Shown one piece after another: positions 1 through 12,836 of a stretch of DNA of 64,000 nucleotides. The notes under the pieces were generated by a model. It did no database searches, was not told the origin of the DNA, and saw nothing but the letters and a program-made list of their open reading frames with translations. The position numbers and the translations under genes are program-made. Positions within the stretch are counted from its first letter, which is position 1, and every line of letters starts with the position of its first letter. Source of the stretch: Cystobasidium ongulense (lineage: Eukaryota; Basidiomycota; Cystobasidiomycetes; Cystobasidiales; Cystobasidiaceae); NCBI GenBank assembly GCA_022835595.1, contig BQUP01000008.1, positions 124,001-188,000 of the forward strand, in the 5' to 3' direction.

Positions 1-190
1 CCACAGTGGACGGGTTGAGCTGGTTAGAAAGCATGCGCAGGCGTGAGGTCGGTAGAGAACTTAGGCAGTTATACGCTTCATGATGACGACGATGTATGAC
101 TTGACTGCAATATACATAAAAGAAGGGTATACAACTAATATTTGGGATTGTGTATGACTGGTGAATTCCAGCTCGTCTACTATGCAGAGT

Positions 191-1936
191 TTATTTGAAA
201 GGTGGCAGATTCTCCTCTGCATCGAATCGTACAACTACCTCTTTAATGCCTGGGAACTGGCTTTTGACGCTGTCTGCTATTTGATCTGCTACCTTCGAAG
301 CTTGAGCTACTGTCAAATCAGGTGGGAATCCTATCGCCATATCGGCTAGAGTGAAAGTACCAGATTTGAAAGTTCGGACAGCAGAGACTGAGCGAATGGG
401 AAGTTTGAGATCGGAGGAAGCGTGCGAGTCGTGGCTATGGGTGTGGTCGCCCTCATGCTTGTGTTCGTGAACATGAGTACTAGTGGTAGACACAGCCGCC
501 GAGTCTTCTCGCATTGATAGCACCCAATGTTCTATCTGACCCGTGAGCTCGGGATCAATGGCATAATCGACCAGCTCCTTCATAGCATTCAAGCCTATCT
601 CACTGCCTTGCTTGATGATCATGCCTGCGACGAGGAGACCTCCGACGGGATCAAGCATAGGAAAGCCCATACTTGATCCTAAGATAGCTACTCCCGCCAA
701 ACATCCCGAAAAGACATCAGATCGATGATGTAGTGCGTTTGCTTCTAATACATTCGACCGTTCTTCCTTTGCTACCTTGAGTGTTGCTCTATACATCCAC
801 TCCTTGATCAACACGCTGAACAGCGCTATCCATGCTGCGTTGGGATCCAGAGCGTGCACATGCGCGTGTCCTCCTAGACTGCTGAGCACACTAGAAGATG
901 TGCTGTTGAGCATTGTGTCTGCTGCGTGTGCAAGCTCAGGCGCAGCGGTGACCGCCGCGTGTGAAAGGGCGTGGAGGAACAAGAAGTACGAGTGCACACC
1001 TGCCAGGAAGCGCTGTCAGCACGAGGAGCGGGTGCCAGAATCTTAAGTCAGGCGTACCAATTCCTAACGCTCCTCCGATAAGAGCTGTTGCGACTGCCAG
1101 AGATCCGAGAGCTTCGAACTTGCCTGAATAGAGAGAAGATGCGACGTGGCGATCAGCTCACAACACGCGGGGCAACAGCGAGAAAGCGACATACCATAGC
1201 CGTACTGGAAGCCTCTGCTGGCGGGCCGTCTTGATAGTCTCCAACTGAATAGCACGACGATGTCACCTAACAGATCACTGAGCGAGTGTCCAGCATCTGC
1301 GAGCAGACTGGCGGAATGCAGCATGTAGCCCCCGACACCTTTAGCTGCCGTCAGGAGTATGTTACTTGCTAGACCCAACAGGATGATGCGACTGCCTTTG
1401 TCTCCAGCACCACTGAATGCAGCTGCCAATGCTGCAGCCTCTTCAGTGTCTCCCCCATGCGAATGCGTGTGTCCGAAGATGCCATGGTCATGCTGATGAT
1501 CATGCCCTGACTTTGTCGAATGCGAACGTGCGGGATCGCTGGCTATGCTAGAGTCGCCTTTTCTACTCCGAGCTTCTGCACCGCCTTTCAATGCTGATGT
1601 GGATGCTGTTGCTGCTGCCATGTTTGTGGTGGTTGGATTGAGAGATGCAGGCGGGCTGGGAGGTCCTGCTTTTGAATGTGATCTTCTGAGAACGACGAGA
1701 AAGGACACGGGTGAAGGTATTATTGAATTGGAAGAAGGGAATGGAAAGAGGTCTGAAGCAGAACTGCGGAGCGATGGCAGTGCAAAGCTTGAATACGAAT
1801 GCCTCTGCTGTCTGGATGACCTGGGAAATGCTGTCGCGTGCAAGCTGGCCCGTCTGCGGCTGCTCGAGGTGGTGGAAGTCGTGCAAGGCGAGCCGTGGAG
1901 CGACAGAGGCCCGCGTGCAAGCCTACAGAGGCTCAT
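191..1936 (-). CDS. Mitochondrial cation diffusion facilitator (Mmt1/2-like metal transporter)
   Basis: Three exons: 1195-1936, 1058-1123, 191-999; 538 residues, lengths sum to a multiple of three. The N-terminus is rich in Arg and Ser with almost no acid, as expected of a mitochondrial presequence. A His-rich stretch (HDHQHDHGIFGHTHSHGG) precedes the first membrane segments. The two metal-site helices of the CDF family are visible: LADAGHSLSDLLGD and ANALHHRSDVFSG. A second His-rich loop (HVHEHKHEGDHTHSHDSH) lies in the C-terminal cytoplasmic-type domain. CDF proteins exchange Zn2+, Fe2+ or Mn2+ for protons; the HHRSD form and the presequence point to the yeast Mmt1/Mmt2 mitochondrial iron exporters. 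The substrate is inferred. The start codon lies 181 bp from that of the divergent NAD+ synthetase, so the two share a promoter. Confidence 0.9.
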
Positions 1937-2117
1937 CTAGTCATCTGCTGGGGGTACGGCGTGGTATCGTGCAGAGCCAGAGCATGCGTGCACCTTGACA
2001 CCTTGATAGCCATCCTCGATTGCCTTCTTCTTCCTCATCCATGACAAGCGCGCTTCAATCTTCCTGGAAGCACTCCAAGCTGGCAACACTGCATTCGTAC
2101 TGCAGCGGTCGTCCACC

Positions 2118-5100
2118 ATGGGCCATCTCATCACCGTCTCGACCTGCAGGTATGCCCCTTCACCCGCATACCGTTCCACTGCGCGACTCATTGCATGTGA
2201 CTTGCCTGGACAGTTTGAACCAGTGGGCTCTCGACTTTGACGGCAACCTCGAACGTATCCTTGAGAGCATCCGCATAGCCAAAGAGCGTGGTTCAAAGCT
2301 GCGTGTTGGCCCTGAGCTCGAAATAACGTGAGATTAACGATAGCTCGGTTTGATTGTCCGGCCCATGTACTTGTATTGATGCCTCCTCCGGCACAGCGGC
2401 TATGGCTGCATGGATCACTTCCTCGAAGGTGCGGTGCTTGGATCTGATTCAAATGCAAGTGCTGACTCGAACCATCAGGTGATACCGTCCTCCACGCCTG
2501 GGAAGTACTAGCAAAGATCCTCCAGTCACCGGAAACAATGGGTATCATTTGCGATGTCGGCATGTAAGTATTGCCGTCACATAATGTCCTCATATTACTG
2601 ACGTTTTCGTCTAGGCCAATTATACACAAAAATGTGATATACAACTGCAGAGTCATTATTTATGACGGGCGTATCCTGCTCATCCGGCCCAAGATGTGGA
2701 TGGCAAACGATGGAAACTATCGAGAATTACGCTTCTTTACCCCGTGGATGCGGCCAAAGCAGACTGAAGAGCACTTTCTGCCCAGAATGATAAAGGAGAT
2801 TACAGGTCAGACGGTTGTGCCCTTCGGAGATGCTGTTGTCTCTACATATGATACATGCATCGGTATAGAGCTGTGTGAAGAGCTCTTTACGCCGAATAGG
2901 TACGCTTACATTATCACTACCAGCACCGTCATTCATCTGGGCACTTTGCTGATAAACGCATCACAGTCCGCATATTGACATGGGTTTAGACGGTGTAGAG
3001 ATATTCACCAACTCGAGTGGAAGTCATCACGAGCTACGAAAGCTGTACCGACGAGTCGAGGTGATGAAGGAAGCTACCGAAAAGGTGAGCTTACAATAGT
3101 ATGTCGATGCACTGTTTTGCATGCTAAGGCTTCTCTTGGCAGTCCGGTGGCATCTACTTGTATGCCAATCAACAAGGTTGCGATGGTGATAGACTCTACT
3201 ACGACGGATGCGCTATGATCATGGTCAACGGTGATATTGTCGCTCAAGGCTCGCAGTTCTCGCTGAATGACGTCGAAGTCATCACGGCTACGATAGACAT
3301 CGAAGACGTCCGAGCACATCGCGCTAGAAGTAGTAGAAACTTCCAAGCTGCAAGAGCGGAGCCGTATCAGCGGATACGAGTGGAGACCGCTTTGAGCACA
3401 GGCAAGAACGATGACTTGGTAGAGCTAGAACTTACAGAGAAGAGAGAGCCATTCTATCACCTCCCCGAAGAAGAAATTGCGTGAGTGATAATCTGCTGCG
3501 GACTAGTTGTTCCCAAATTGAGCCGAAACATAAAATGCAGCCTCGGCCCAGCGTGCTGGATGTGGGACTACCTGCGCCGGAGCCGTGTTCAAGGCTACTT
3601 CGTGCCATTGAGTGGAGGCATAGATAGTTGTGCAACAGCAGTCATCACATACTCTATGTGTAGACAAGTTGCAAAAGCAACTTCAGAAGGCAGTAAGTGA
3701 ATCAGTGGACATCGAGACTACCGTCCTTGGCTCACTGTGCTGGACAATCACAGATCAACAAGTCATTGCGGACGCAAGGCGAATGACAGGCGAGCCTGAA
3801 GACTCTGAATATCTGCCCTCAGACCCCAAAGAGTTTTGCAATCGTATATTCCATACATGCTACATGGGAACAGAGAACTCGAGCGCGGAAACAAGGAAAA
3901 GAGCCAAAGATTTGGCGAAAGCTATCGGAGCATACCACACTGAGTGAGGCGCCACTACCAAAGCAAGTCGAGACTAAGCTGATTTGCGACAGTCTCAACA
4001 TGGATACTGTTGTCACGTCCATACGAGACTTGTTTGCCTTCGTGACAGGTCGAAAGCCAGCTTTCCGCGTTCATGGCGGAAGCAACGCCGAGAATCTAGC
4101 TCTGCAGAACATCCAAGCTCGACTTCGCATGTTGCTGGCGTACTTCTTTGCGCAACTGCTGCCGTGGGTGCGAGGGAAGTGGGGTTCGCTATTGGTTCTC
4201 GGGAGCGCCAATGTAGATGAGAGTCTTAGAGGCTACTTGACTAAGTATGACTGTTCGAGCGCGGATATCAATCCTATTGGGTCAATCAGCAAAACGGATC
4301 TGAAGAGGTTCATCCGATGGGCAGAAACCGATTTCGAGTTGCCCATACTGCGAGAGTGAGTCCAGTATGCCGCAGAAGTGCCCCATTGCACATTGGCTGA
4401 AAGCGGATCACCTGCAGATTCATAGATGCAGTTCCGACTGCCGAGCTTGAGCCCATTACTCAAGACTACGTGCAAGCTGATGAGGCCGACATGGGAATGA
4501 CCTATGAGGAGCTTTCTGTCTTTGGAAGATTACGAAAGACGGATAAATGCGGACCTTACAGTATGTTCACAAAGCTGGTCGCTGAGTGGGGTAGCACTCT
4601 CAGTCCTTTACAAGTGAGCTATGCGAGATTAGATGCTATTGAAAGGTGATATCTGACTAGCATGTTTTCAGATTGCCGAGAAGGTCAAGCTGTTCTTCTT
4701 CGAATATGCTCGTAATCGACATAAGATGACTACCTTGACGCCTTCGTACCATGCTGTGGGTTGCCGATGTCTCTTGCCTGATAGCTCCTATTGCTAACAC
4801 CTCTATCTGCGCAGGAGTCATACAGTCCCGACGATAATCGTGAGTTCAACGCGCTTCTAAGGGAACGCTATCTGTACTGACAATACGTATCAGGATTCGA
4901 CCTGCGGCCTTTCCTGTATCCTGTCAGATTCCCTTGGCAATTCAGAAAGATGTAAGTATGATAGACCAGCATTTACCTCTGCATATCTGCATATACTAAT
5001 ATACTGTTCGTGTTCAAACAGTGACGCGCGTGCAGCACAGAGTAGGTTCGAGCTTGACCATGCAGTGAGCTATATGACTGACATGACTCTTTGCAGTGCC

Positions 5101-5137
5101 CGACCGCAGCGAGACTGGCAAGCAGAAAGCAGATTGA
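2118..5137 (+). CDS. QNS1: Glutamine-dependent NAD+ synthetase
   Basis: Sixteen coding exons: 2118-2149, 2214-2327, 2397-2428, 2479-2563, 2615-2899, 2967-3084, 3143-3480, 3541-3692, 3754-3943, 3993-4355, 4418-4613, 4672-4755, 4815-4839, 4894-4951, 5022-5041, 5097-5137; 710 residues, all phases agree. It makes NAD+ from deamido-NAD, ATP and glutamine. The N-terminal half is a nitrilase-type glutaminase. Its Glu-Lys-Cys triad is seen in [19 protein letters not shown] and [11 protein letters not shown]. The C-terminal half is the ATP-dependent synthetase with the P-loop-like VPLSGGIDS and the [20 protein letters not shown] segment that lines the NaAD/ATP site. Length matches yeast Qns1 (about 714). 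The start [19 protein letters not shown] aligns with the family N-terminus. It is expected to be cytosolic and essential. Introns are 46-70 nt. Confidence 0.97.
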
Positions 5138-5415
5138 ATAACTTGTGCATGCCTTCGTCAGTGAAGTACTGTATCGAAGTGCAGTTGTATGCAGGTGTAG
5201 AGTTGGCTGCAGAAAGACAGCGCTGCAGGTAGCAAGCAGGGAGGATTGCGCAAGGGGCTGTATTGCATGAACAATTAAGCGGGAACACATATCGAAATCT
5301 AAACTAAGCCCAAATCAATGTAAATGTGTAAGTAAATGTGTAATAAGGTATCAATGCTAAGCAATATGATAGTTGTGTGGGTGTGGTGTTGTGATGCATG
5401 GGTAAATTCCCAAAT

Positions 5416-6879
5416 CTACAGAATCGATCCCAGTTTGCCTTGAGGAGCACCAATAACTCTGGACCTGCCAGTGGTCTCCTCCATCTCGGCCTGTTTACCA
5501 CGGGCTTTAACGAGCGTTTTGGCATGGGATTCGAGAGGTGCGTAAATGTTATATACAATGAGACCGACGACGACCATCGGGTATGCAATGAAGTAGAGAT
5601 AGTAAGGTTTGTAGCCGAAAAGGGAGAGACCGATAAGGAGAGAGTAGAAGTCGCTTGTCATAAGAGAGAGATTGTAGAATGGGGAACTTGCGAAACGGAA
5701 GAGAATAGGTGCGAGTGTATAGAGAAGAAGCATGGCTGAAACGTAACCCATAAGGAAACCGACATTTCTGCCTGACCAGACAGCCTCGTGAATGGTAGCA
5801 TGTTCGTATCCACCAACGAGGATTCCGTTGACGATTAAGCCCCAGAACCCGAGCTGACCGACAACCTCGTATAGGGGTCTGCCTCTGACTAGGAATTCTT
5901 CAAGACCATTGCTGATACCGTATAGAGTGGCACCGAGCAACATGAATAGATCGCCCTTGACTTTATTGGCGTAACCCCAATCTTTGCCAGTTCGCATGTC
6001 ACTGACTACGAGAATGACGAGACCGCCGATACAGATAGCGACACCAAGGAGTTGCGACCAGTGGTATCGGGATTTGAGAAGGATGAAGCAGACCAGCATT
6101 GAGACAGGAGTGGCCCAGGCGTTGATCAACAAGCAGGAGAGCAAATTGGTGTACTTGAAGCCGAAGACGGTGGTGAAATTACCGAAAACGTCGATGGCTG
6201 TGGGAGAAGAGAACGCACACCATGTTCAGTAATTCGGTAGCTGCTAGAAGCGGGGGAACTACCCTTACTCGCAAGGATAATGTACTTCCAGCCATCAGTC
6301 ATGACCATCTTGAGCCAAGCCGAGGGTCCATACTTGTACAGAGTCAGAGGAGTGTAGACGGACATCAAGGCGAAGTAGACGAAGAAGGTCTGCAGAGATG
6401 GAAGACGCGGAGATCAGCTGGATTCGCCACCACTACAAATTGAGCGTTTCGACTCTTACCTGGGTAGCAGGGAGAGACCAGGCGCCGATGCTGAGCTCGG
6501 TGGTAACGACACTCGTGGTAGTGATACAGAGTGACAAAGTCTGACCGATAAGGATGCAGAGCAAGAGTCTGGGAGTTGCGGCTGCACGGATTCGTCTTCC
6601 AAGACTGCTGAAAAAGGCACCGGGGCCATTCTTCCACTGGATAGCGGGAAGCTTCTTCTTGAACTGTGCTACTTCGGAGGCCTTGTCATCCAGGCTTGCT
6701 TCGTTGGTGAAGGAAGCTGATGGGTGTCGATCACCGTTCTCACCCAGGTCTACAGGCTCGAACTGCTTCTTGTCGTCAGCGTCACTCAAGCCGGGCGTGT
6801 GTGCTTCGGTCCGCTGCATCTCTGGCACAACTGTCATCTCTTCGCCTGGCGTGGAAACTGCTGGAGCGTAGCTGGCCAT
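5416..6879 (-). CDS. SLC35F-type (DUF914) nucleotide-sugar/drug-metabolite superfamily carrier
   Basis: Three exons: 6460-6879, 6269-6389, 5416-6197; 440 residues. An acidic, disordered N-terminal tail of about 90 residues precedes about ten hydrophobic segments, beginning LLLCILIGQTLSLCITTTSV. The segments LGVAICIGGLVILVVSDM and KGDLFMLLGATLYGISNGLEE are typical of the SLC35F1/F2/F6 group of the drug/metabolite transporter superfamily. Human SLC35F2 imports queuine and the anticancer compound YM155; fungal members have no settled substrate, so none is assigned. The start MASYAPAVS was chosen because it is the first in-frame ATG in the exon; the frame stays open further upstream without an ATG. 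The gene is divergent from the F-box/LRR-like gene across about 400 bp. Confidence 0.88.
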
Positions 6880-7288
6880 CTCGCAAGACCTATCTGTACC
6901 TTGTTCGACGTAAGGCTGCAACCTCGAGAAGATCGATAGGTAGAGGGGAACTTGAAGGGAGGCGGGTTGCGTTCTTCGTTGATTAGGCTGGCGGACCTTG
7001 TTAAGAACGACGGAGAGTCCAAGGTGCCAGGTATTAAGAAAATTGTGGTACAGATTCAAGCAGTTCTGAAAAAATTGTCGCCCACAAGATCTGCTTGAGC
7101 CATTTCGACAAGACCCGCGCTGATCGAGCAAGACGAACCTGGGAATTCGCCGTCAGCTTTGGAAGGCCTGTCGAGATGCACTGAGCCTTGAATCCATCCA
7201 ATAAAAAGTGTGTCACGACAAACATCCTTGATCTGCTACCCGACTGAAGGGATGTTCGCTTTCGCGACAGGTGGTACTTACACTATCG
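6880..7288. promoter_or_regulatory. Divergent promoter region
   Basis: About 400 bp between the starts of the SLC35F-type gene (-) and the F-box/LRR-like gene (+). It must carry both promoters. I see no clear TATA box or other motif I can name. A minus-strand open frame crosses it but begins without an ATG and does not look coding. Confidence 0.4.
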
Positions 7289-8496
7289 ATGGCTCGCCAA
7301 AAGCGTGTACAACCACCCTCGGAAATGGAGAAAGAACAAATCATAGACAGTGATATCCGCAAAGTGCTTCAAAACCTAGAGCAATGCCCTCCTGAAGTCA
7401 TTCGGATAGTACTGCGATTTCTAGGACAGTATCCTGGGACGCTCAAAGTTCTGAAGTACGCAGGACCTACAACACGCAAACAAATCAACCCAATCTTACA
7501 CAGGCGCATAATATTCACCCTCGAGAAAGGCGTCGAGGGGAAGCTCGCAGGATTTCGCGACATGCCTTTTCTCGGAGACGTGCGAAGTCTCTGGCTTTTT
7601 GATTTGAGAGATTGCTGCCCGTATCCTCCCAGGCTTCAATACTTTCTCGCTCTCGATGCTGTTTCGATGTTACACAGCCTACGAAATGTGATACTCCTCT
7701 GTCCAATACAGTACGACGAAGCCTTAATTTCATTTCTGGACATCCTAAGCTCTTTGCCTCTGTTGGAACACCTGGAATTATCGGGAATAGGGCAGGCCGG
7801 TCTAGCAGAGCACGCATTGTTGGCAGGAACAATGCGATATGTTCAAGAAGATCAGGAGGAGGATACTTCGTTTCCCAGCCTAAAACACCTAACCATAAGC
7901 AGAATGCCAAATCCGCTAGATTGGCTCCTGAATCAATTCCGCCCGCTGAGTCTCACGCAGCACAGGGTTTCTTCGCTCAAGACTTTACGCATCGATGCGC
8001 ACCATAGCTCTCTTACAGACATTTTATCCTTCGTAGCGTCGCAACGACTCTAAGATCGCTCGGCGTGGACGGTCACTTCGAAGGAGAGGAGTGCAGCAAT
8101 AAGGTAGTATGTCCAATGCTTTTAACCATTACGTGCGTCGTACAATCACAATACGACCGACGCGATACATTAGACGCATGCGCAGCTTTACTGCTAAACA
8201 TTGAAGCACCAAGGCTCATAACTTTGGGCTGTGGCCATGTGTTGGACGGGCATTCAACCGCTGCCGTTCGAAGACTTGCTGAACATTGGCACGAAACCTC
8301 GAGAAAGCTCAAACACATCTTGGCACGACATGTGGAGCCACCGTCTCGCGATTTACCTTGGGATGATGAAGCTAGAAATACGCTTCTACGTGCGAATATC
8401 GCACCTCTCAGGAACAAATTCGAAGATTTCAAGATGTCCATAATCTATCTTGAGGAAATGGAGTATGATGGGTTCTTCGATGAAAACACAAAATGA
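7289..8496 (+). CDS. F-box/LRR-like protein, reading frame broken once
   Basis: No recognised orthologue. From the ATG at 7289 an intronless frame runs to a TAA at 8051-8053 (254 residues). The segment CPPEVIRIVLRFLGQYPGTL near residue 35 resembles an F-box helix pair. Later stretches such as LSSLPLLEHLELSGIG and FPSLKHLTISRMP look like degenerate leucine-rich repeats. The TAA is not a natural end: in the neighbouring frame, codons continue without a stop from about 8041 to 8496 and carry the next repeat (TTLRSLGVDG) and an acidic tail ending DGFFDENTK. No GT-AG intron of reasonable size can join the two frames, so one base seems to be gained or lost near 8040-8053. This is either a sequencing error or a recent pseudogene. 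Such orphan F-box/LRR proteins are common and fast-evolving in basidiomycetes. Confidence 0.55.
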
Positions 8497-8933
8497 TGTG
8501 CTCAAGGATGACCATATGTACACTTAGCTGGAGGGTCTTATAATTTGCATACTACGACGATACAACTCTCTTGAATTCCATATAGCGGTCGTTTCTCTTG
8601 ATGTGTTGCAGCACCTGGTCGCACCGAGTTCGCTCTCGGCTGCTATCGCCGATGGCACTCGGCCGGCTCGAAGACTGACGCAGCTTTTTTCTGCTCGGCC
8701 TCGAAACACACCGAGCAGCCTGCAGCAAGATCGCCGTCTTATTGAATCCTAACTCTCTTTCTTTCACATCTACATCGTCTGCATTCGCCCGTGCTTGCCG
8801 TCTACTTCAATACTCTTATTGCTATCGTCGTCGATCATCGAAGTCGAAAGCTTCATTTAGACCAGGCAAAGTGCGAGTCGTACAAGGAGCCTTGCTGTCC
8901 TTGAGGGCACTCTCAACCGCGACATACTCTAGA
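8497..8933. other. Intergenic region upstream of the lipid hydrolase
   Basis: No gene found. It holds the 3' end of the F-box/LRR-like gene and the promoter and leader of the hydrolase; the last 150 bases are C/T-rich, as usual for a fungal leader. Confidence 0.4.
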
Positions 8934-10589
8934 ATGGCCACTGCGGTTTCCCATGCTTCTGCTGAGGGCCAGCCATCAACGCCAGCTGCTGCTGTGGCTC
9001 CAGTCATTCCATTTCCAGCAACGTGGAAGGTGAGGCGCCCGGGTTTAGCCACTGGATCGCTCGCCTTGTCAGCACCTGACTCAGTTTAAACAGGCAAGCA
9101 TAGGTCATTGGTGGGCACACTCGTCAGCTGCCGGCTTCGCATCGCAGTCTGCCCTCCTCAAACGAGGCCTCCAAGGGACGGGCGTACAATTACGCGATTA
9201 TGATGGCACGCCACTTGATGGGAGCGCTCCCGAAACATCTGGAGACTCGAGAGTTGCACAACTACGCCATATTGAATTGGGAGGGAAGGATAGAATGCTG
9301 AATGTGCTGGAAGTCGGTACGCCTGTCCGGAAACCGGGGGAGCATACCTTTATTGTACTGCATGGCAAGCCAGTAAACGGCTTGTTCCTATAAAGCAACG
9401 CTGAAGCGTCCATTTTCAACGTATGCAGGATACGGAGGAGCTTTTGCATTCTATTGGCAGAACTTGGCAGCCATGTGCTCGATACCTAATTCGCGGATAT
9501 ACCTGATGGACCTTCTTGGAATGGGCTTGAGTGGGCGGCCCAAGTTCCCAAATATCAAGGTGAAAGGAGACCCAAATGCGCCTGAGAACATCAAGTCGCG
9601 AGTCAGTCAAGCAGAAGACTTCTTTATAGATTCATTCGAAGATTTTGCAAAGAAAGAAAAGATCGACAATTTCACTATCATTGGTCACTCTTTAGGCGGC
9701 TACTTATCAACTGTCTACGCTCTACAAAGGCCTGAAAGAGTGAACCGTCTCATTCTGATCTCGCCGGTGGGCATCCCCAAGAGCCCGTATCACAACGATG
9801 AAGAGGAGGAGGCGAAAGTCGGAGAGAACCGCATCCCAGTCGAGCGAGAGCTTCGAGATGAACGCCAAACCACAAGCAATACTAGCTCGTCAAGTGCATC
9901 CATTGCATCCAACTCATCTGAGCATTCAAAGGCTGCAGACAAGCTCAAGATGCCACCCAAAACATGGTTCACGTACTTGTGGGAAAAGAACATCTCGCCT
10001 TTCTCACTCATCCGAGTGTCTTCCTTCATGGGTCCGAAGCTAGTCTCAAGATATGCAGCTCGTCGGTTCGCACTTTTTGAACCTGAGGTGCAGACTGATC
10101 TCTTCGGATACCTGTATTCCGTGTATGGACAGCCAGGAAGTGGTGAATACTGCCTAGCGCATATTCTCTCCCCTGGTGCATTTGCGAGATGGCCTCTGAT
10201 TACGCGCATCAAACAGCTCAAGGGTGATATCCCCGTTAGCTTTGGTGAGCGCTTCCCAAATGAACGCGCATTCATGAAGCGACGACTGACATTCTTGTGT
10301 GTTATTGCCTCAGTGTACGGAGACTCAGACTGGATGGACAAAAATGGAGGCAGGGAAATTTCTACATACTTAAAAAATAGAGCAGAGTCAAGTCCACGAC
10401 AAAAGCAACAAGCACGCGTCTATGTTAACGAACATGCTGGTCACTGGACTTTCTTAGAGTAGGTTGACTTCGACTCTCGCCGATCTACAAGCTGACCCTG
10501 TATCGCTGCTTTGCAGTAACCCTGCTGGAATGGACGAGATCTTGAAAAAGGAGATGAAAGAAGCGGTGGAAGGCAATACACGGAAATAG
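8934..10589 (+). CDS. Alpha/beta hydrolase of the ABHD4/5 (CGI-58) - Cld1/Ict1 family
   Basis: Four exons: 8934-9029, 9094-9364, 9429-10458, 10517-10589; 489 residues. The family acts on phospholipids: yeast Cld1 deacylates card­iolipin, and Ict1 and human CGI-58 act on lysophosphatidate. Visible signatures are the oxyanion region VLHGYGGAFAFYWQN, the nucleophile elbow FTIIGHSLGGYLSTVYALQR with an intact serine, the acid in YGDSDWMD, and the HX4D acyltransferase motif HWTFLD close to the C-terminus. The last motif is split by intron 3, so it appears only after splicing. Unlike mammalian CGI-58, which has Asn at the elbow, this protein should be a true hydrolase. Intron 2 (9365-9428) has a GC-AG boundary. 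A Ser-rich insert of about 35 residues sits in the cap region. Localisation cannot be told from sequence. Confidence 0.92.
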
Positions 10590-10770
10590 AGCACGCCTTA
10601 TCAGATGTCGCGCATCGAAACACATTCCCATCTTTTATACCCGAACTAACCCATGCAAATCAATTACAATGCATTCGCGAAGTTACCACCTTTTTTGTCA
10701 ACATAGAGTTCTTTAGTATGCGTTAGAAGTATCATTGCGCTTCTTTCATTGTTGAATCAATTCTATCCTG

Positions 10771-12836
10771 TTAAACGCCCACGACGTTATTGTTCTCTTC
10801 CCCATTATCCAAAGGTGCTTCGCCCTCTTTGTGAACGTCACGATGAGCCAACTCTGGATCAAAGAATTGAGGCAGGTATCGTCTCCATCCTGTCGTTGGC
10901 TTGCCTGACACGTATTCTCGCCTGTGTAAGCCGAAGATGGTCTCGTAGATCAAGGTTAAACTGGTTCGCGTGAGCAGACAGGGACTGTCAGTACCGATAA
11001 TGATCACGTAGAGCAGAGGATACTGACTATAGAAGTGCGGCAGCAATCCCCGTGATACTGGTGCTGTTGAGGTGCTCTTCATCAGCCAGAGGTAGGAAGA
11101 CCAGTATTAATGCGACCAAGAAGCGTGGTATCAATCGATAGCGCTGCGGATGTGGATGTTAGTATAAGCCAGAGGTCTTTTTAAGAGGATCGAGTACAGC
11201 CTACTTTTCGCATAACGAGTATGCCGTCATCTCTCTCTCGCTCCAATACGGCCAAGAGTCCGGTAGATACTAAGCCTACTGATAAACCAGCGCAAAAGAA
11301 CCATCTGACTCCTTGAGGTACTCCAGTCTCCAGCGCTATAAGTACCGCTCCAGCATCACCGCATAGTGTCAAGGCAGCGACAGCAGGCATGTGCAGTATG
11401 AACCAAAGAGTCGCATAACCACCGCTATACCGAAGTGGATGGACAAAATTTACACATCCTGACGAGAACATGTATAGGAATTGCAGAGATGCTGCGATCA
11501 GGAGAATGAGGGCTGCTCGACCTGTAGCTCGATCGATGCCTAGCCCTGCTGGAGCGCCTGAGATGCTTGAATAAATGAACTCGCCAATTACGATGGTGTA
11601 GAACTGCATGCAAAATGTCCAGATTAGCAATGCTTCTTTCGCACTACGAAGGGTTTTCGCTTACATCTGCATGTCGCTCAATCTCATGTTCGACTGTGTA
11701 TAAAAGCGGTCTCAGCCAGTGTTTACCTTCAATCGTATAAAACGTCTCACTGTTCAAGGCTGAACTGTATTCAAGCTTCAGAAGGTGCTTGAGATGTGGC
11801 GAGTATACAGCTACCCATAGTCCATGCTCGAGTGCGAGGCCCACTACAACGAGGGCTATAGCAGCTCTTACAGAAGTGAAGATAGCTCCGATATAGAGTG
11901 CAATGGGAATCATAGTGAGTGCAGACTGAATGCGAAGCTGTTGCCTGACTTGATGAACGTAGAAAGAGTAAGCCATTCTGCCGAGGACTAAACTCAGATC
12001 CGCTACGATGTAGACTAGGATGGTTGTCGTTCTTGCTCCTCCTTCATAGTGATGCGAAGTAGCCCCAATTTCATCTGCTCTCTTTAACAATCTATGGACT
12101 GCTTCTCCACCTTCGGCGACTGCTTCTCCCTCTGCAGTAGTGGCATTTTCTGCCTCATGCGGAGCATCATTTACGAACGGAGCATTGTTTCCAAATGTAA
12201 TGAGGAGTATCATGATCCACATCACGAAAGTCTTCTGTAGCACATCGTCATTCCAGAACATGTTCATGTTTTCGCGCAGACCTGCCCAGATGGAGTAAGC
12301 CGCCCAATAGGTGATAATGTATCGGACAAGGCCATTGCCAGTGGGATCTTCGATAGCTGACTCTGCGAGCACTGCTATGATAGCTACGAAGATAAGGTCG
12401 AAGAAGCTGTATAAGACAGGGAGATTCGTAGGCTGTCAGCACGTGCGTCCTTCCACTCGACGATCATTTACGAGCTGCGAACAACTCACAGCTCGATTCT
12501 AGCACTCGCTCTTCCCTCGGCAGACCTGAACAGCTTTCCTCTATAGAACCATTGCTTCACTTTTGGCTTCCTCAGCAAGTAGTGTCTTCGCTTGTCCTCT
12601 TCGGCTTCTTCGACTTCTTCAAAATCAACATGGCCATACCTCAGATGCTCAGCTGTGGCCGGAGTGTGCTGCTTGTGTGGACTGGCTCCATCGGATCCAT
12701 TGCTAAGCTGTCTGGTGTGGGCTGGGGTGTTCTTGCTTCCATCGCTGTTGGCACCACGAGAAGCGGCGGGATCACTCTGCTTCTTTGCTGCTGACGGACT
12801 CGAGGCTGGCTTTCCGCTTTCAGAGGCCGGCGCCAT
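10771..12836 (-). CDS. LtrA-family (low temperature requirement A) membrane protein
   Basis: Five exons: 12490-12836, 11665-12406, 11205-11603, 11028-11143, 10771-10960; 597 residues. A charged, disordered N-terminal tail of about 100 residues leads into the LtrA signature RIELFFDLIFVAIIAVLAE, interrupted by intron 1, followed by WAAYSIWAGLRENMNMFWND and eight to ten more hydrophobic segments. LtrA was named from a Listeria mutant that fails to grow in the cold; the molecular activity is unknown in bacteria and fungi. The last intron (10961-11027) uses a GTCAGT donor. It was inferred because it removes a TAG and restores a typical final helix (ITGIAAALLYLTLIYETIFG). The ATG of MAPASESG is the first in frame. 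Confidence 0.85.

Noticed and set aside
10961-11027. TAG at 11027-11032 as the end of the LtrA-like protein
   Set aside because: A 67-nt intron with GTCAGT donor and ACCAG acceptor joins in phase to a typical final helix.
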